DNA from: DASUWK01 sp036378435
Lineage (GTDB): Bacteria; Chloroflexota; Dormibacteria; Dormibacterales; Dormibacteraceae
Reading direction: 5' to 3'
DNA: 35,117 nt
NCBI GenBank assembly: GCA_036378435.1
Contig: DASUWK010000048.1
Location: 1-35,117, forward strand
Both the position numbers and the translations under genes were made by a program. This document shows positions 15,464 through 22,969 of the stretch, piece after piece; position 1 is the first letter of the stretch, and every line of letters starts with the position of its first letter. The notes beneath the pieces were generated by a model. The model ran no database searches, had not been told where the DNA came from, and worked only from the letters and a program-made list of their open reading frames with translations.

Positions 15464-16189
15464 GTGGAATCCGCCCTGGTGCTCGGTGTCCGGATCGACT
15501 GCGTCGACATGGCCCGCGCCGTGAGCGAGGTCGAACGCCTCCTGGACGAACCCGGACCCTGCCGGCTGGTCGCCACGGTGAACCCCGAGTCGATCATGCG
15601 GGCGCGCCGCGACCGCGGGTTCGCCCGGGCGCTGGACGGCGCGGCGCTACGCGTGGCGGACGGCTGGGGCGCCGCCTGGGCCGCTCGGCGGCGCGGCTGC
15701 GCCGTCGAACAGGCGGTGCCCGGCGTCGAGCTCGCAGGTGAGGTGGCGGCAATCTGCGCGCGCCGGCGACTGCGGCTCTACCTGCTCGGCGGGGCCGCCG
15801 GCGTCGCCGCGGCGGCCGCCGCCAGCCTGCAGAGCACTCACCCGGGGCTGGAGATCGCCGGCTGCGAGCCTGGTTCGCCCGAGCCCGCCGATGACAAGCG
15901 GGTCGTCGACGCGATCGTGGCTGCCCGGCCCGACGCGATCCTGGTCGCCTACGGCCAGCCCGCCCAGGAGCTCTGGATCCAGCGCAACGCGGGACGCATC
16001 CCGGCCCGCGTCGCCGTCGGGGTGGGAGGGACCTTCGACTACCTGGCGGGCGTCGTGCCCCGTGCCCCGGCCTGGATGCGCAGCCGTGGGCTCGAATGGC
16101 TCTTCCGCCTGCTGCGCCAGCCCTGGCGGGCGCGCCGCATGGCCGTCCTTCCCGTGTACGCGCTGCTGGTGCTGCTCAGCCGCGAATAG
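15464..16189 (+). CDS. TagA/WecG/CpsF-family glycosyltransferase (GT26)
   Basis: 241 residues from GTG 15464. An earlier in-frame ATG at 15440 is possible but lies on the far side of the shared -10 box and overlaps the opposite start. The family transfers ManNAc or a ManNAc-derived sugar to undecaprenyl-PP-GlcNAc in teichoic acid linkage units or enterobacterial common antigen. Seen: ALVLGVRIDCVDM at the N-terminus, TVNPESIM, the ADGWGAAWAAR block, YLLGGAAGVA, VAYGQPAQELW, VGVGGTFDYLAG and the C-terminal GLEWLFRLLRQPWRARR. It is a plausible second step after the WecA-type enzyme at 1761-2846. It overlaps the convergent FkbM gene by 14 bp. Confidence 0.92.
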   Translation: MESALVLGVRIDCVDMARAVSEVERLLDEPGPCRLVATVNPESIMRARRDRGFARALDGAALRVADGWGAAWAARRRGCAVEQAVPGVELAGEVAAICARRRLRLYLLGGAAGVAAAAAASLQSTHPGLEIAGCEPGSPEPADDKRVVDAIVAARPDAILVAYGQPAQELWIQRNAGRIPARVAVGVGGTFDYLAGVVPRAPAWMRSRGLEWLFRLLRQPWRARRMAVLPVYALLVLLSRE

Positions 16190-17066
16190 TCGCCCAGACG
16201 TTCATCCGCTCCGGTGGAGAGGGAGGGATCGGCCGCAGCCCGCGCCAGGTGACCATGCGGGACCGGTAGCCGAGGGCTCGCAGCCGGTCGAGCACCTGGT
16301 CGAGAGAGCCGCCGGTCGCCGCCCACCAGTCGCGGGTGAACTCGAAAGCGAGGTCCGGGCGGTCGCGTTCGAGGACGCCCGCCGCACCCGCCAGGACGGC
16401 GGCTTCGAGCCCTTCGACGTCGACCTTCAACAGGCGCAGCTTGTCGATCCCCTCTCGCGCGACGAGCTCGTCGACGGTCACAGCCTCGACGATCACCTCT
16501 TCCGACTCCTCGAGATGCTCGTGCAGGCCGGCCGCCAAGCTGGCGCCGCCGCTGTGCACGGGGTCCGCCGGGACGTGCAGGATGACCGATCCGCTCTCGG
16601 CGGCCAGCGCATAGGGACGAACCGCCACGTTGTCGAGGCCGTTCAGCTCGAGGTTGATCTCCAGCCTCGCCCTCAGGCTGGGATTCGGCTCGCACGCCAC
16701 CACGCGGGCCCCGGTCGCCGCCATGACCAGTGTGTGAGCGCCCACGTTGGCGCCGACGTCGATCGCGGCATCGCGGGGTCGAAGGGCGCGGCGGAGCAGT
16801 TCTCGGACCTCTGGCTCGTAACCGGTGAACAGGACCTCCCACTCGATGTAGGAGCGCGGGTCGAGCCGCAAGCGGACGCCCGGGACGACCGGCGCCTCGA
16901 CCCCGATCCACCGTGCGGCGTTGGGCGGTGGATAGGCGCGAAGCAGAGCCCTACGTGCGGCCGTTCGGGCCGGCCGCAGCGGTCGCAGCCAGGGATCGAG
17001 GCCGTGGATGCGGCCCAGGAGTCGCGTGACGGCGGCGGGCCTGGGTCCGCGGGGAGCGCGAGTCAT
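16176..17066 (-). CDS. FkbM-family SAM-dependent methyltransferase
   Basis: 296 residues from ATG (17066-17064). Seen: motif I AIDVGANVGAHTLVMAA; acidic motif VVACEPNPSLRARLEINL; AVTVDELV; and LLKVDVEGLEAAVLAGA. These are the usual FkbM features. Family members O-methylate sugars or polyketides; within this glycan cluster a sugar methyltransferase is the natural guess. The N-terminal 50 residues are basic (RLLGRIHGLDPWLRPLRPAR) and may contact membrane or substrate. It is divergent from the GT2 gene with a 20-bp gap. Confidence 0.88.
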   Translation of the reverse strand: MTRAPRGPRPAAVTRLLGRIHGLDPWLRPLRPARTAARRALLRAYPPPNAARWIGVEAPVVPGVRLRLDPRSYIEWEVLFTGYEPEVRELLRRALRPRDAAIDVGANVGAHTLVMAATGARVVACEPNPSLRARLEINLELNGLDNVAVRPYALAAESGSVILHVPADPVHSGGASLAAGLHEHLEESEEVIVEAVTVDELVAREGIDKLRLLKVDVEGLEAAVLAGAAGVLERDRPDLAFEFTRDWWAATGGSLDQVLDRLRALGYRSRMVTWRGLRPIPPSPPERMNVWATIRG

Positions 17067-17072
17067 GCCCCA

Positions 17073-17079
17073 TATGATT
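17073..17079. promoter_or_regulatory. Bidirectional promoter between FkbM and GT2 genes
   Basis: Plus strand: TATGAT (17073-17078), 8 bp before GTG 17087. Minus strand: AATCAT (complement of 17074-17079), 7 bp before ATG 17066. The boxes are offset by one base, and the entire gap between start codons is 20 bp. Both mRNAs should be leaderless. Confidence 0.5.
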
Positions 17080-17086
17080 GGGCGCC

Positions 17087-17803
17087 GTGGCCGGCGAACC
17101 CCCCACCTTGTCCGTCGTGATCCCCGCCTACAACGAGGAAAGGCGCCTGCCGGAGACGCTGGCGCAGGTGTGGGAGTACCTCGAGAGCCAGGGCCGGCCC
17201 TACGAGCTCGTCCTCGTGGACGACGGCAGCTCGGACCAGACTCTCTCCGTCATGAGATCGACGGCCAACGGGCACGCCTCGGTCAAGGTGGTCTCGCTGC
17301 CCGCCAATCGCGGCAAGGGCCGGGCCGTTGCCGAAGGCGTCGCCGCCAGCACCGGCGAGCTCGTGCTCTTCACGGACGCCGACATGTCGACTCCGATCGA
17401 GGAGGTCGCCAAGCTGGAGGCCGCGCTGGACCGGGGCGCCGACGTGGCCGTCGCCTCGCGCGGTCTCAGGGAGTCGGAGATCGTGATCCCGCAGCCCGGC
17501 ATGCGCGTGCTGATGGGCAAGGTCTTCAACCTGATCGTCCAGGGCTCGCTTCTCGTCCCTCGAGTCTGGGACACGCAGTGCGGCTTCAAGCTCTTCCGTG
17601 GCGCTGCCGGCAGACAGCTCTTCGGCGATCTCCGCACCGACGGCTTCGCGTTCGACGTCGAGGTTCTCCACAATGCGCGCCGCCGAGGCCTGCGGATCGC
17701 CGAGGTGCCGGTGCGCTGGAGCCACTCCGCGCCCACCAAGGTCCGCTGGAGCCACCCGGTCCAGATGTTCTGGGACGTGCTGAAGATCCGGCTGCGTGGC
17801 TGA
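17087..17803 (+). CDS. GT2 glycosyltransferase, polyprenyl-phosphate beta-glucosyltransferase-like
   Basis: 238 residues from GTG 17087. A TTG at 17078 lies inside the likely -10 box, so the GTG is preferred. Seen: LSVVIPAYNEERRLPETL; LVLVDDGSSDQT; NRGKGRAVAEGV; the metal-binding TDADMSTP; and DTQCGFKLFRG, the pattern of ALG5-like enzymes that make polyprenyl-phosphate-glucose. There is no membrane helix. Its stop lies inside the start of the next GT2 gene (8-bp overlap), so the pair is translationally coupled. The exact sugar is not provable. Confidence 0.88.
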   Translation: MAGEPPTLSVVIPAYNEERRLPETLAQVWEYLESQGRPYELVLVDDGSSDQTLSVMRSTANGHASVKVVSLPANRGKGRAVAEGVAASTGELVLFTDADMSTPIEEVAKLEAALDRGADVAVASRGLRESEIVIPQPGMRVLMGKVFNLIVQGSLLVPRVWDTQCGFKLFRGAAGRQLFGDLRTDGFAFDVEVLHNARRRGLRIAEVPVRWSHSAPTKVRWSHPVQMFWDVLKIRLRG

Positions 17804-18524
17804 GCTGCCAGAGCCCCGGCCGGCCCTGGTCGTCCTCCCGACCTTCAACGAGATCGAGAACCTCGAGAAGGTCGTGGCGGGGATCCGCGCCGCGGGCCAC
17901 CACGTACTGGTTGTTGACGACGCGTCCCCGGACGGCACCGGTGAGCTCGCCGACCGCCTGGCCGGCGCTGACAGCGGGTGCGTCAGCGTGCTCCACCGGC
18001 CGCAGAAGCAGGGGCTTGGAACCGCCTACAAAGCCGGATTCGGCTGGGGTCTGGAACGTGGTTACGAGCTGCTGGTGGAGATGGACGCGGACGGGTCGCA
18101 CCTGCCGGTGTACGTCGGCCAGCTCGTGGCCTCGTCCCGCGAGACCGGCGGCCTCGCCCTCGGCTCGAGATGGATCCCCGGCGGCTCCGTGGTTGGTTGG
18201 GGCCCGGCCCGCTACATCCTCAGCGTCGGAGCGAACTGGTACTGCCGGGCGCTCCTTCGGATGCCCGTGCGCGACGCCACCACCGGCTTTCGCTGCTACC
18301 AGCGGGAGGTCCTGGAGAAGATCGACCTGGACACCGTCATCTCAGAGGGCTATTCGTTCCAGATCGAGATGGTGTACCGCGCGCTGCGGCTCGGCTACCG
18401 CGTGACCGAGATCCCGATCCGCTTCGAGGACCGCGTCGCCGGGCGCTCCAAGGTGTCGCGCCGCGAGGTGACGAAAGCGCTCGGGACCGTGCTCAAGCTG
18501 CGCCTGAGGAATGGCCGCTACTGA
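17796..18524 (+). CDS. Polyprenol-phosphate mannosyltransferase (DPM1-like GT2)
   Basis: 242 residues from GTG 17796. Seen in order: VVLPTFNEIENLEKVV, VVDDASPDGTGELAD, HRPQKQGLGTAYKAGF, EMDADGSHLP (catalytic metal site), ALGSRWIPGGSVVGWG, DATTGFRCYQREVLE, SEGYSFQIEM and EIPIRFEDRVAGRSKVS. This matches the DPM1/Ppm1 catalytic domain end to end. It would make polyprenyl-phosphate-mannose from GDP-mannose on the inner membrane face, a donor for GT-C enzymes outside. There are no C-terminal membrane helices. It overlaps both neighbours, so the operon is tight. Confidence 0.92.
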   Translation: MAELPEPRPALVVLPTFNEIENLEKVVAGIRAAGHHVLVVDDASPDGTGELADRLAGADSGCVSVLHRPQKQGLGTAYKAGFGWGLERGYELLVEMDADGSHLPVYVGQLVASSRETGGLALGSRWIPGGSVVGWGPARYILSVGANWYCRALLRMPVRDATTGFRCYQREVLEKIDLDTVISEGYSFQIEMVYRALRLGYRVTEIPIRFEDRVAGRSKVSRREVTKALGTVLKLRLRNGRY

Positions 18525-20076
18525 GCCCACGGGCATGAGGGCCTACGTCCGCCCGCTCGCGCTGGCGCTGATCGTCCTGGCCGTCACCTCGATCCCGCTG
18601 GTCTACGCGGTCACGACCGAGCCGCACGACCGGGTGTTCATGGGCTTTTTCGTCAACGGCGCGGACATGAACTCCTACCTCGAGAAGATGCGCGAGGGCT
18701 CCGACGGCCTCTGGTACTGGATCAACCGCTACAGCACGGAGACGAGCCCACCGGTCTACCTCTTCATCTGGCTGCTCGCCTGGGGCCACCTCGCCGCACT
18801 CCTCCACCTGGGCGCGCTGGCGGCGTTCCAGCTTTTCCGCGTAAGCGGCGCCATCGCGCTCTTCCTCGCGGCGTGGGCGTTCATCCGCCACTTCTGCCGT
18901 CCCGACGCGCAGCGGTTTGCGCTCTATCTCCTGGCTTTCACCATGGGCTTCGGCATCCTGATCTGGGCGGTGGGCTCGCCCGTCGTGCTCGGTCATCACA
19001 CCGATGCGCTCGACCTGCGGATGCCCGAGCTCTCCGCCTTCTTCTCGATTCTGACCGGGCCGACCTGGCCGGCAGCGTTCGTCGTCGCGGGCGCCGTTCT
19101 CACGCTGCGGGCGGTCGAGAGCGGAGACCTGCGGCTGGCGGCGCCGGCCGCGTTCGCCTGGTTGGGCGAGGCGTCGATGCACCCGCAGATGCTCGTCGTG
19201 CTGTTCGTGGTGCTGGGCGTGGCCCTCGCCTGGCGCGGTCCGGGAGCGCGCGGGTGGGCGGCGGCGGCCGTCGCCATCGGGCCTGCGCTGCCCTATCTCG
19301 GCTATGCCACCTGGGTCTCGTCGCGGAGCGCCGAGGTGCTCCGCTGGCAGGCGCAGGGCGTGGACGGCTACGCGCCCGACGCGTTGAGCCTGGCCGTCGC
19401 CCTGCTGCCCGCGGTCGTGCCGGCGGCGCTTGCCATCCCCGGTCGCCTGCGGCGGCGATCGCGGGAAGACGTCTTCCTGCTCGCCTGGCTGCTCGCGGTG
19501 ATGGCGGTGATGTGGGTGCCGAACCCCGCCAGCAGCATCGGCCGCCGCTTCCTCGACGGCATCTACGTGCCGCTGGCCTGCCTCGCCGCGGACGGCCTCT
19601 ACGGCGTCGTCATCAGCCGGCTGCACTCGGCTCGGAGCCGGCGCCTGGTGCCGTTCTCCTACTTGGCGGTATCGGCGATAACGCCCGCGTTCGCCGTCCT
19701 CGCTCTCGTCGGCACGGCCCACGCGAGCCAGTACGCGCTGACCAGGTCCGAGTACGACAGCCTGCTCTGGCTCCAGCGGCAGCCGGCCGGCCTGGTTCTG
19801 TCCTCAGCCCGCATCGGCCTCTACGTGCCCGCGTACACGGACGACACCGTCTACGTCGGTCACTACAGCGAGACGTTCCAATACGGGCAGAAGTCCACCC
19901 AGGCGTCCGATTTGCTGGCCGGCAGAGCGGACATCGCGGCCTTCGTACGAGCGCGCGGCGTGCGCTACGTGCTGTGGACGGCCGCCGACTCGGAAGCGCC
20001 GCCCGCGGAGCTGGGCGCGCCCGCGTTCAGCGAGCCCGGCTCCGCCGTGTTCGTGACCGAGCCCACGCGCACATAG
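18511..20076 (+). CDS. Polytopic membrane protein, possible GT-C glycosyltransferase
   Basis: 521 residues from ATG 18511 (14-bp overlap with the DPM1-like gene); ATG 18535 is an alternative. About ten or more hydrophobic segments (first at 16-34). The first extracytoplasmic loop contains NGADMNSYLEKM with D52, where GT-C enzymes carry catalytic acidic residues. A soluble-looking C-terminal part (about 410-521) contains VYVGHYSETFQYGQK. No named family is recognised. Position directly after two polyprenyl-phosphate-sugar synthases makes a GT-C transferase that uses their product a reasonable inference. The last 112 bp overlap the convergent membrane gene. Confidence 0.75.
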   Translation: MAATEPTGMRAYVRPLALALIVLAVTSIPLVYAVTTEPHDRVFMGFFVNGADMNSYLEKMREGSDGLWYWINRYSTETSPPVYLFIWLLAWGHLAALLHLGALAAFQLFRVSGAIALFLAAWAFIRHFCRPDAQRFALYLLAFTMGFGILIWAVGSPVVLGHHTDALDLRMPELSAFFSILTGPTWPAAFVVAGAVLTLRAVESGDLRLAAPAAFAWLGEASMHPQMLVVLFVVLGVALAWRGPGARGWAAAAVAIGPALPYLGYATWVSSRSAEVLRWQAQGVDGYAPDALSLAVALLPAVVPAALAIPGRLRRRSREDVFLLAWLLAVMAVMWVPNPASSIGRRFLDGIYVPLACLAADGLYGVVISRLHSARSRRLVPFSYLAVSAITPAFAVLALVGTAHASQYALTRSEYDSLLWLQRQPAGLVLSSARIGLYVPAYTDDTVYVGHYSETFQYGQKSTQASDLLAGRADIAAFVRARGVRYVLWTAADSEAPPAELGAPAFSEPGSAVFVTEPTRT

Positions 20077-21578
20077 ATCACGGCGATCTTGTCTTCGTAG
20101 ACGAGCCGCCAGCCGTGCTGCGTCCGCAGCACGTTGTCGAGGGCCTCGCCGCGGTTGTAGACGATGTAATCGACGCCGTACTCGTCCAGCACCTTCTCCC
20201 AGCTGGGGCGCAGTGTCTGGACGTCCTGGTACGTGTACAGCAGCGGGTCGCCCATGAGCAGGGCCTCGCCGAAGATGAAGACCTTCCGGCTCGGGTTGCT
20301 GTCGGAGTGGAAGCGATAGATGAGGTAGCCGCCCCACCCGTACTGGTTGTACATCCGCGTTCCCACTAGGTCGGGATGGGCGGCGATCCAGTCCGAGGCC
20401 GCGACCGGGAAGTCGCCGGCGATCGCCTTGCTCTCATTGCGGAGTCCGTCGGTGATCTTGACGGCGGTCGCCGCGAGGACGATCAGAAGCACCACCCCGG
20501 TGAGTGCGCTGAGGGCGATCGGCTGAGGGCGATCGCGAGCGGACACTAGGCCCGCCACTCTGGGCCTCACCTCTTCGCGCCAGACGCTGAACAGCGACAG
20601 CGCCAGCGGCGGCGCCGCCACCGCGAGAAAGATGGTCGTCTGCCGTACCGCGTGCAGCGCCAGGCCGAGCAGCACGACCGTCAGCAGCATGTCCGTCAGG
20701 CTTGGGCGTCGCCAGGCGAAGGCGATGATCACGACCAGGACGAAGGCGAGCAGGGGCTGCAGGCTGCGCAGGTGGAAGTCAGGGCTCATCCACTCAGCGA
20801 TGAGGCTCTGCTGAGCGGTGCTGAACTGGGTCGCGAACGGATACGTGTAGAGCGCCAGCCCGTGCGGCGTAGCCGCCACAGCCACCGCTGAGAGAAGCGT
20901 GACCAGGCCGAGCCGGCGGAAGTGCTGCGCGTGGGCGGGCTGCCTGGTCCAGACCCACATCGCCGCTTCCGCGACCAGCACGACGCCGAGGATCACGAAC
21001 GCCACTGCCCAGCCGCTGTGGAGGTTGGCCCAGAGGATCATCAGCAGCGGCAGCCAGAGGATGGCGCGGCTGCGTCCCGCCAGGTAGCGCCGGATCCACA
21101 GCAGCTGCAGGCAGACGAGCGCGAACGAGATCATCTGCGCCCGCGGTCCCCAGATCGGACCGCCCGCCAGCGCGGTCAGGGCGATCACCACGCCGCCGAT
21201 CGCGAAGGGCTGGCGAAAGCCGTCGAACGCCTGCCAGATCCAGTAGAAGCCGAGCCAGGTGACGATGCCGAAGGCCAGGCTGATCGCGACGGAGCCGCCC
21301 AGCGCCCACAGCAGCGCCATCAAGACCTCGGACAGGTACTCGTGGTCTGTCCAGACGTGGTTGGGCACCGTGAACGTGTAGAGATCGCGCGACGGCAGCG
21401 CGTGGTGCGCCAGCATCCATTGGCCTGTGCGCAGGTGCCACCAGAAGTCGGGATCGTTGACCGGCGTGACGAACGCGGCGAAGAGGACGAGCGCGATCGA
21501 CCCGATCAGGAGCGTGCGAGGCCCGAGCGGCGCATCGGAGAACCGCGGTCGGACCGCGGTGGGATCGGGGGTCGTCAG
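19965..21578 (-). CDS. Polytopic membrane protein, possible GT-C glycosyltransferase, non-standard start
   Basis: The first ATG is at 21416, but the frame upstream clearly codes: a membrane helix (TLLIGSIALVLFAAFV) followed by NDPDFWWHLRTGQW. The frame is open back to a stop at 21630-21632 and contains no ATG, GTG or TTG, so I place the start at CTG 21578 (537 residues); this is a guess. The D-x-D (DPD) in the first outside loop, about ten helices, and a soluble C-terminal part (YNQYGWGGYLIYRF, HGWRLVYEDKIAVIYVR) suggest a GT-C transferase. The last ~28 residues are encoded antisense to the neighbouring gene and look unstructured. Function is unproven. Confidence 0.72.
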   Translation of the reverse strand: MTTPDPTAVRPRFSDAPLGPRTLLIGSIALVLFAAFVTPVNDPDFWWHLRTGQWMLAHHALPSRDLYTFTVPNHVWTDHEYLSEVLMALLWALGGSVAISLAFGIVTWLGFYWIWQAFDGFRQPFAIGGVVIALTALAGGPIWGPRAQMISFALVCLQLLWIRRYLAGRSRAILWLPLLMILWANLHSGWAVAFVILGVVLVAEAAMWVWTRQPAHAQHFRRLGLVTLLSAVAVAATPHGLALYTYPFATQFSTAQQSLIAEWMSPDFHLRSLQPLLAFVLVVIIAFAWRRPSLTDMLLTVVLLGLALHAVRQTTIFLAVAAPPLALSLFSVWREEVRPRVAGLVSARDRPQPIALSALTGVVLLIVLAATAVKITDGLRNESKAIAGDFPVAASDWIAAHPDLVGTRMYNQYGWGGYLIYRFHSDSNPSRKVFIFGEALLMGDPLLYTYQDVQTLRPSWEKVLDEYGVDYIVYNRGEALDNVLRTQHGWRLVYEDKIAVIYVRVGSVTNTAEPGSLNAGAPSSAGGASESAAVHST

Positions 21579-21619
21579 GCTTGCAGCAGCGATGGCAAGG
21601 GCATTGACGATCGACCGGA

Positions 21620-21637
21620 CCCCTTCTTGTTAAGGGG
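21620..21637. repeat. Inverted repeat CCCCTT-CTTGTT-AAGGGG
   Basis: A perfect 6-bp inverted repeat with a 6-base centre, in the only A/T-rich stretch between the divergent membrane-protein and pilin genes. It could be an operator or a weak hairpin. There is no proper T-run for a terminator on either strand. Confidence 0.35.
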
Positions 21638-21658
21638 ATTTATCCCTACAAACGCATG

Positions 21659-21687
21659 TTGCGGAATCGGTGAATGCCCGCTACTCT
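21659..21687 (+). promoter_or_regulatory. Candidate promoter of the pilin/Tad operon
   Basis: TTGCGG (21659-21664), a 17-bp spacer, then TACTCT (21682-21687). Unlike most promoters here this one has a -35-like box. It predicts a leader of about 95 nt before the pilin GTG. Confidence 0.35.
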
Positions 21688-21711
21688 TTCGCTCGCTTCG
21701 ATGCAGCGCCT

Positions 21712-21730
21712 GGGCGCAAGACTTGTGCCC
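21712..21730. promoter_or_regulatory. 19-bp dyad in the pilin leader
   Basis: GGGCGCAAG-A-CTTGTGCCC is symmetric apart from one G/T pair. Lying about 60 bp before the pilin start and downstream of the candidate promoter, it could be a repressor operator or part of a folded leader RNA. Confidence 0.35.
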
Positions 21731-21788
21731 GGCCTGCGTTGGATCGCACCGTAACAGCCCGGAGTCTTTGAAAAGGAGGTGAGAAAAG

Positions 21789-21962
21789 GTGCTTTCGTCT
21801 TTGATTTGGAAGCTGCGCTCAGCGCTCAGCCGCCAGGAAGGCCAGGGTATGGTCGAGTACGCCCTGATCCTGGTGCTCGTGTCCATCGTGGTCATCCTGA
21901 TCCTTACTCTGCTGGGCGGCACGATTCAGAACGTCTTCTCCGACATCGTACACGGCCTCTAG
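21789..21962 (+). CDS. Flp/Fap-type major pilin
   Basis: 57 residues from GTG 21789, with the strong ribosome site AAGGAGG (21773-21779) at 9-nt spacing. Class IVb Flp prepilins are short, and this one has the expected parts: a basic leader (LIWKLRSALSRQEG), a cleavage-region G followed by QGMVEYALILVL with the conserved Glu-Tyr pair, one hydrophobic helix, and a short tail (GGTIQNVFSDIVHGL). Family members are cut by a TadV-type peptidase and assembled into adhesive pili by the Tad machine encoded just downstream. No peptidase gene is in the window. An intercistronic hairpin follows it. Confidence 0.9.
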   Translation: MLSSLIWKLRSALSRQEGQGMVEYALILVLVSIVVILILTLLGGTIQNVFSDIVHGL

Positions 21963-21972
21963 TAGACGTCCC

Positions 21973-22006
21973 GAGGAGGGCTTCGTCAGTGCGACGAGCC
22001 CTCCTC
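21973..22006 (+). terminator. Strong intercistronic hairpin after the pilin gene
   Basis: GAGGAGGGCTTCGTC (21973-21987), loop AGTGC, then GACGAGCCCTCCTC (21993-22006), paired over 14 bp with one bulged base. No T-run follows, so full termination is unlikely. It more likely stabilises the pilin message or lowers read-through, giving more pilin than machine proteins. Confidence 0.55.
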
Positions 22007-22081
22007 ACCTCCTCAAATCGCAAGGAATCCCGCACTGAAACGTCGTGCAATCTAACCTGACATCGGAGGTGACCTAAAACC

Positions 22082-22933
22082 ATGGCCTCAGCCCCTGTAG
22101 CTGCAACGCGTGCTCGTCCCGGAGGCGGCCGCCTGTTCATCGTCGTGGGGCTCGTCATGGCCCTGCTCGCTTTCCTGCTCGTGATCGTCGTGGGCAACTT
22201 TGCCGGCGGCGGCACAGTGGGTGGGGGAGCCCAGGTGCAAGTGATCGTGGCGGCTAACCCGATCGCTTTTCGAACCACCATCGCGCCGACCGACCTGACC
22301 ACGAAGGGCTTCGTCCAGGCTGACGTTCCGCCTGGCTCCTTCCTCGCTTCGCAGAAGTCCTCCGTCGTCGGCTCGGTCGCCGAGCTGAGCATCGACAAAG
22401 GCCAGCCCTTGACTCAGAACATGCTGGCCAAGAACGCCAACGACGTCGTCGCCCCGACGACCTCTTACCTGCCGCTGCCGACCGGTTGGGTCGCCTACAC
22501 GATGCCGACCAGCGAGCTGCAGGGAGTCGCCGGCTATCCGCAGGTCGGTGACTACATCACCGTCATCGCGTCAGCGGACCTGACCCTCTTCAGCACCGGT
22601 GGTCAGCAGAGCGGTCCGCCGCGTTTCGTCGCGAAGACCATCTACACGAACCTGCGCATCATCCGCATCGGTCCAGCCGGTGGAACCTCGGCCACGGCCT
22701 CATCGCAGCAGGGCGGGCTCAGCTCGAGCCTGACCGTCGAGATGACTCAGTGCGACGCCGAGTTCATGACCTGGCTGCAGGCCAAAACGACGCTGAAGTA
22801 CACGCTCGAGTCGTACCACGACTACGCGCCCCAGCCGACCGCCGCCGACTCGGCCTGCCCGACGATCGCGGCCGCCCAAGGCGTGGGCCCGCGCGAGGTC
22901 GACGGTCGCTGGCACTTCAGCGCCATCGGCTAG
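22082..22933 (+). CDS. cpaB: CpaB/RcpC-like Tad pilus assembly protein
   Basis: 283 residues from ATG 22082, with GGAGGTGA at 22065-22072. One N-terminal membrane helix (about 17-40), then an SAF-like domain (VIVAANPIAFRTTIAPTDL..., DVPPGSF, SIDKGQPLTQNMLA) and a C-terminal extracytoplasmic domain ending near EVDGRWHFSAIG. Family members are periplasmic or outer-face scaffold proteins of the Flp pilus machine. It is the only candidate for that role here, since no RcpA secretin is nearby, which fits a single-membrane or thick-walled cell. 36 bp separate it from cpaF. Confidence 0.82.
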   Translation: MASAPVAATRARPGGGRLFIVVGLVMALLAFLLVIVVGNFAGGGTVGGGAQVQVIVAANPIAFRTTIAPTDLTTKGFVQADVPPGSFLASQKSSVVGSVAELSIDKGQPLTQNMLAKNANDVVAPTTSYLPLPTGWVAYTMPTSELQGVAGYPQVGDYITVIASADLTLFSTGGQQSGPPRFVAKTIYTNLRIIRIGPAGGTSATASSQQGGLSSSLTVEMTQCDAEFMTWLQAKTTLKYTLESYHDYAPQPTAADSACPTIAAAQGVGPREVDGRWHFSAIG

Positions 22934-22969
22934 CAGGAACAGCTAAAGGAGCGCGTTAGCGAGACAAGG

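Noticed and set aside
17078..17086. TTG at 17078 as start of the GT2 gene
   Set aside because: It falls within the presumed -10 element; GTG 17087 gives a normal GT2 N-terminus and the 8-bp box-to-start spacing seen elsewhere.
21661..21760. Cobalamin-riboswitch resemblance (CGGTGAA, CCCGCTACTC, CCGGCCTGCG) in the pilin leader
   Set aside because: The pieces are out of proper spacing, the B12-box match is poor, and no B12-related gene follows.
21779..22060. 93-codon frame overlapping the pilin gene
   Set aside because: It is a different frame from the pilin; its protein is basic, without motif, and runs through the intercistronic hairpin.
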